From positions 83,811 through 147,810 of the forward strand of contig CAZRSW010000003.1 in NCBI GenBank assembly GCA_964602845.1: DNA of 64,000 nt. Direction: 5' to 3'. Origin of the DNA: CAZRSW01 sp964602845 (GTDB taxonomy: Bacteria; Chloroflexota; Dehalococcoidia; Lucifugimonadales; UBA826). The notes beneath the pieces are model-generated. The model saw only the letters and a list, made by a program, of their open reading frames with translations, ran no database searches and had not been told where the DNA came from. A program made the position numbers and the translations under genes. Positions 62,679-64,000 of the stretch are shown piece by piece (the stretch's first letter is position 1; each line of letters starts with the position of its first letter).

Positions 62679-63689
62679 ATGTTTCGTATTGGTGTTTCTC
62701 GAGATGGTATCCTGATGGCCGATTCGATGGGTATCAACTCATTAAATGATGTTGAAGGAATCGATTGGGAATATTTGGCTGAAGATACAAACGAACTCAG
62801 ACCTGACCAGGTTAATCAATATGACGCTTTGGTGCTATTCGGATCACAGATAACGAGCCAGACCCTTGAAGGGGTGGATCGATTAGCCATAATTGCACGT
62901 TTAGGCGTAGGATACAACACGGTTGATGTTGATGCTTGTACCAACGCAGGCGTTATTTTAACTATTACCCCGGACGGAGTAAGAAGAGGTTTAGCGTCAT
63001 CAGCCGTCACATTTATTTTGTCATTAAGCCACAATCTTATTGGGCTGCATAACCAAACCCGAAATATCGGGTGGATCCAAAATTCAACGGGATTCGGGAT
63101 TTACGAACGTACACTCGGATTATTAGGTTTAGGAAATGTAGGGCAAGAAGTTGTTAAATTGATTAAACCCCACGGGATGAAGATTATTGCCCATGACCCT
63201 TATCTTCCCGAGGATGTAGCAGAAAGCATGGGTGTGGAATTGACAGATCTAGATACGTTGATGAGTACTTCTGATTTTGTATGTGTCTGTTGCGCACTTA
63301 CCCCAGAAACCTTAAATATAATAAACGAAGACAGACTTCAATTAATGAAGAAAGACAGCTATTTTATCAACGTGGCTAGGGGCCCGATAGTTAATCAAAA
63401 AGCTCTTACAGATATTTTGACCCGTGGTGCAATTCGTGGCGCAGCCCTAGATGTAGTTGAAAAAGAGCCGATAGATGCCGACGATCCTTTGCTCAAATTG
63501 GACAACGTTATAGTGACTCCTCATTCGATGTGTTTAACTGACCAATGCACCAGGGATATTGGACTTAGCGCCTTAAAGAGCGCTCTGACCGTACGTTCTG
63601 GTCAAGCACCTCAATATATTGTGAATAAAGAAGTGCTCTCATCTCCAATTTTAGAGGCTAAACTACGATCATATCGTGACGAAAATTGA
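62679..63689 (+). CDS. D-2-hydroxyacid dehydrogenase (phosphoglycerate-dehydrogenase-like)
   Basis: 336 residues. NAD-binding GLGNVG at 150-155; catalytic Arg234 (NVARGPIVN), Glu263 (EKEP) and His282 (TPHSM). The family oxidises or reduces D-2-hydroxy acids. It ends in YRDEN followed by TGA created by a 58-bp tandem duplication; the ancestral end, still readable in the second copy, was nine residues longer. It is followed by an enolase-superfamily gene, so it may act on a sugar acid intermediate. The promoter and AGGAGG are good. Confidence 0.92.
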   Translation: MFRIGVSRDGILMADSMGINSLNDVEGIDWEYLAEDTNELRPDQVNQYDALVLFGSQITSQTLEGVDRLAIIARLGVGYNTVDVDACTNAGVILTITPDGVRRGLASSAVTFILSLSHNLIGLHNQTRNIGWIQNSTGFGIYERTLGLLGLGNVGQEVVKLIKPHGMKIIAHDPYLPEDVAESMGVELTDLDTLMSTSDFVCVCCALTPETLNIINEDRLQLMKKDSYFINVARGPIVNQKALTDILTRGAIRGAALDVVEKEPIDADDPLLKLDNVIVTPHSMCLTDQCTRDIGLSALKSALTVRSGQAPQYIVNKEVLSSPILEAKLRSYRDEN

Positions 63690-63744
63690 AGTGGTCTCAT
63701 CTCCAATTTTAGAGGCCAAACTACGATCATATCGTGACGAAAAT
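63630..63744 (+). repeat. 58-bp tandem duplication at the 3' end of the dehydrogenase gene
   Basis: Copy 1 is 63630-63686 and copy 2 is 63688-63744, with T63687 between. 55 of 57 bases match (C63636 vs G63694; T vs C in GAGGC[T/C]AAA). Copy 1 ends the gene at a TGA made at the junction (63687-63689). Copy 2 continues as GAAAATGAG and on to TGA at 63772-63774, the likely ancestral end. Confidence 0.9.
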
Positions 63745-63853
63745 GAGTATATGCCTATAAGACTCATTGGCTGATGAAGAGTGTTTTAATAAAAATTCAA
63801 GGGTAAAGTTTCCAAACTGATGCTGCTTGTCGCTCAAATTATCAGGAGTTCCT

Positions 63854-64000
63854 ATGAAAATTAGATCCATTAAAGCCTCCAATTTTGAACTACCTATAAC
63901 AGAATCTACAGGCCTCGCACGACGAGAAGGATGGGCTGTTAATGCTGAGGTTGCAAACCCGATGTCGAGGTATCCTCGCTTTAAATCACACAGGAACCTG
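63854..64000 (+). CDS. enolase-superfamily enzyme (N-terminal part; runs off the window)
   Basis: Only 49 residues are visible. They begin MKIRSIKASNFELPITEST and contain EGWAVNAEVANPMSRYP. This is the start of an MR/MLE-type capping domain, here in a form with the ANPMSRYP motif common among Chloroflexota paralogues I know. AGGAG (63844-63848) is 5 bp before the ATG. It follows the hydroxyacid dehydrogenase, so the pair may act on one sugar-acid pathway. Confidence 0.7.
   Translation, partial: MKIRSIKASNFELPITESTGLARREGWAVNAEVANPMSRYPRFKSHRNL

Noticed and set aside
1..64000. CRISPR arrays, intact prophage, insertion sequences or rRNA operons.
   Set aside because: No regularly spaced direct repeats, transposase, phage structural genes or rRNA sequence were recognised on reading both strands.

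Overview
The window is a gene-dense bacterial chromosome segment, AT-leaning by eye, with short intergenic gaps, many two-to-five-gene operons on both strands and frequent TTG/GTG starts. Gene content fits a free-living aerobic heterotroph of the Chloroflexota, most like the marine SAR202/Dehalococcoidia-related lineages. The signs are two enolase-superfamily (mandelate-racemase type) genes, a CoxMSL-type molybdenum hydroxylase operon, a fused FAD/Fe-S oxidase, 3-oxoacid CoA-transferase genes, and housekeeping genes of Chloroflexota flavour. The lineage is an inference from gene content; there is no rRNA here to test it.

Layout. 1-5.2 kb: end of an ABC-F ATPase, a convergent pair for molybdenum-cofactor handling (xdhC-like then mocA-like), a LON-domain protein and a PLP aminotransferase. 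5.5-12.6 kb: uvrA, then a structured leader and the operon for a three-subunit molybdenum hydroxylase ending in a MoaD/ThiS-like protein. 12.7-17.4 kb: alpha/beta hydrolase, enolase-superfamily enzyme, acyl-CoA synthetase and amidohydrolase, probably a catabolic block. 17.8-24.1 kb: a GreA-like factor with an extra N-terminal domain, a 970-residue FAD/Fe-S oxidoreductase, and a threonine synthase / NIL domain / sulfur-carrier cluster. 24.2-28.7 kb: tgt, a TauE/SafE permease, aroB-aroK, and rph on the other strand. 28.8-33.0 kb: two envelope proteins, an MBL-fold hydrolase, GNAT and Nudix genes.

33.1-43.5 kb is the pyrimidine operon pyrR-pyrB-pyrC-carA-carB, followed by sbcC. It has a convincing promoter and a PyrR-binding stem-loop in its leader. 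43.5-51.5 kb: CoA-transferase subunits, a DUF4432 protein, a DUF1461 membrane protein, mazG, a small protein plus amidase, a GYD protein and a two-gene ABC exporter. 51.6-59.4 kb is one long minus-strand run: dcd, ribD, ribE, ribBA, ribH, meaB, an inositol-phosphatase-family gene and mutL. 59.4-64 kb: a SIMPL-domain lipoprotein, signal peptidase I, tRNA-Lys with a decayed HTH fragment beside it, two small envelope proteins, a 2-hydroxyacid dehydrogenase whose 3' end has been tandemly duplicated, and the start of a second enolase-superfamily gene.

No CRISPR array, intact prophage, insertion sequence or rRNA was seen. The points most worth checking are the leader RNA of the molybdenum hydroxylase operon, the pyr leader with its possible 25-codon peptide, the GreA fusion, the threonine synthase / sulfur-carrier cluster whose carrier ends in Gly-Gly-Asn, a small GatC-like partner of the amidase, and the 58-bp duplication that truncates the dehydrogenase.
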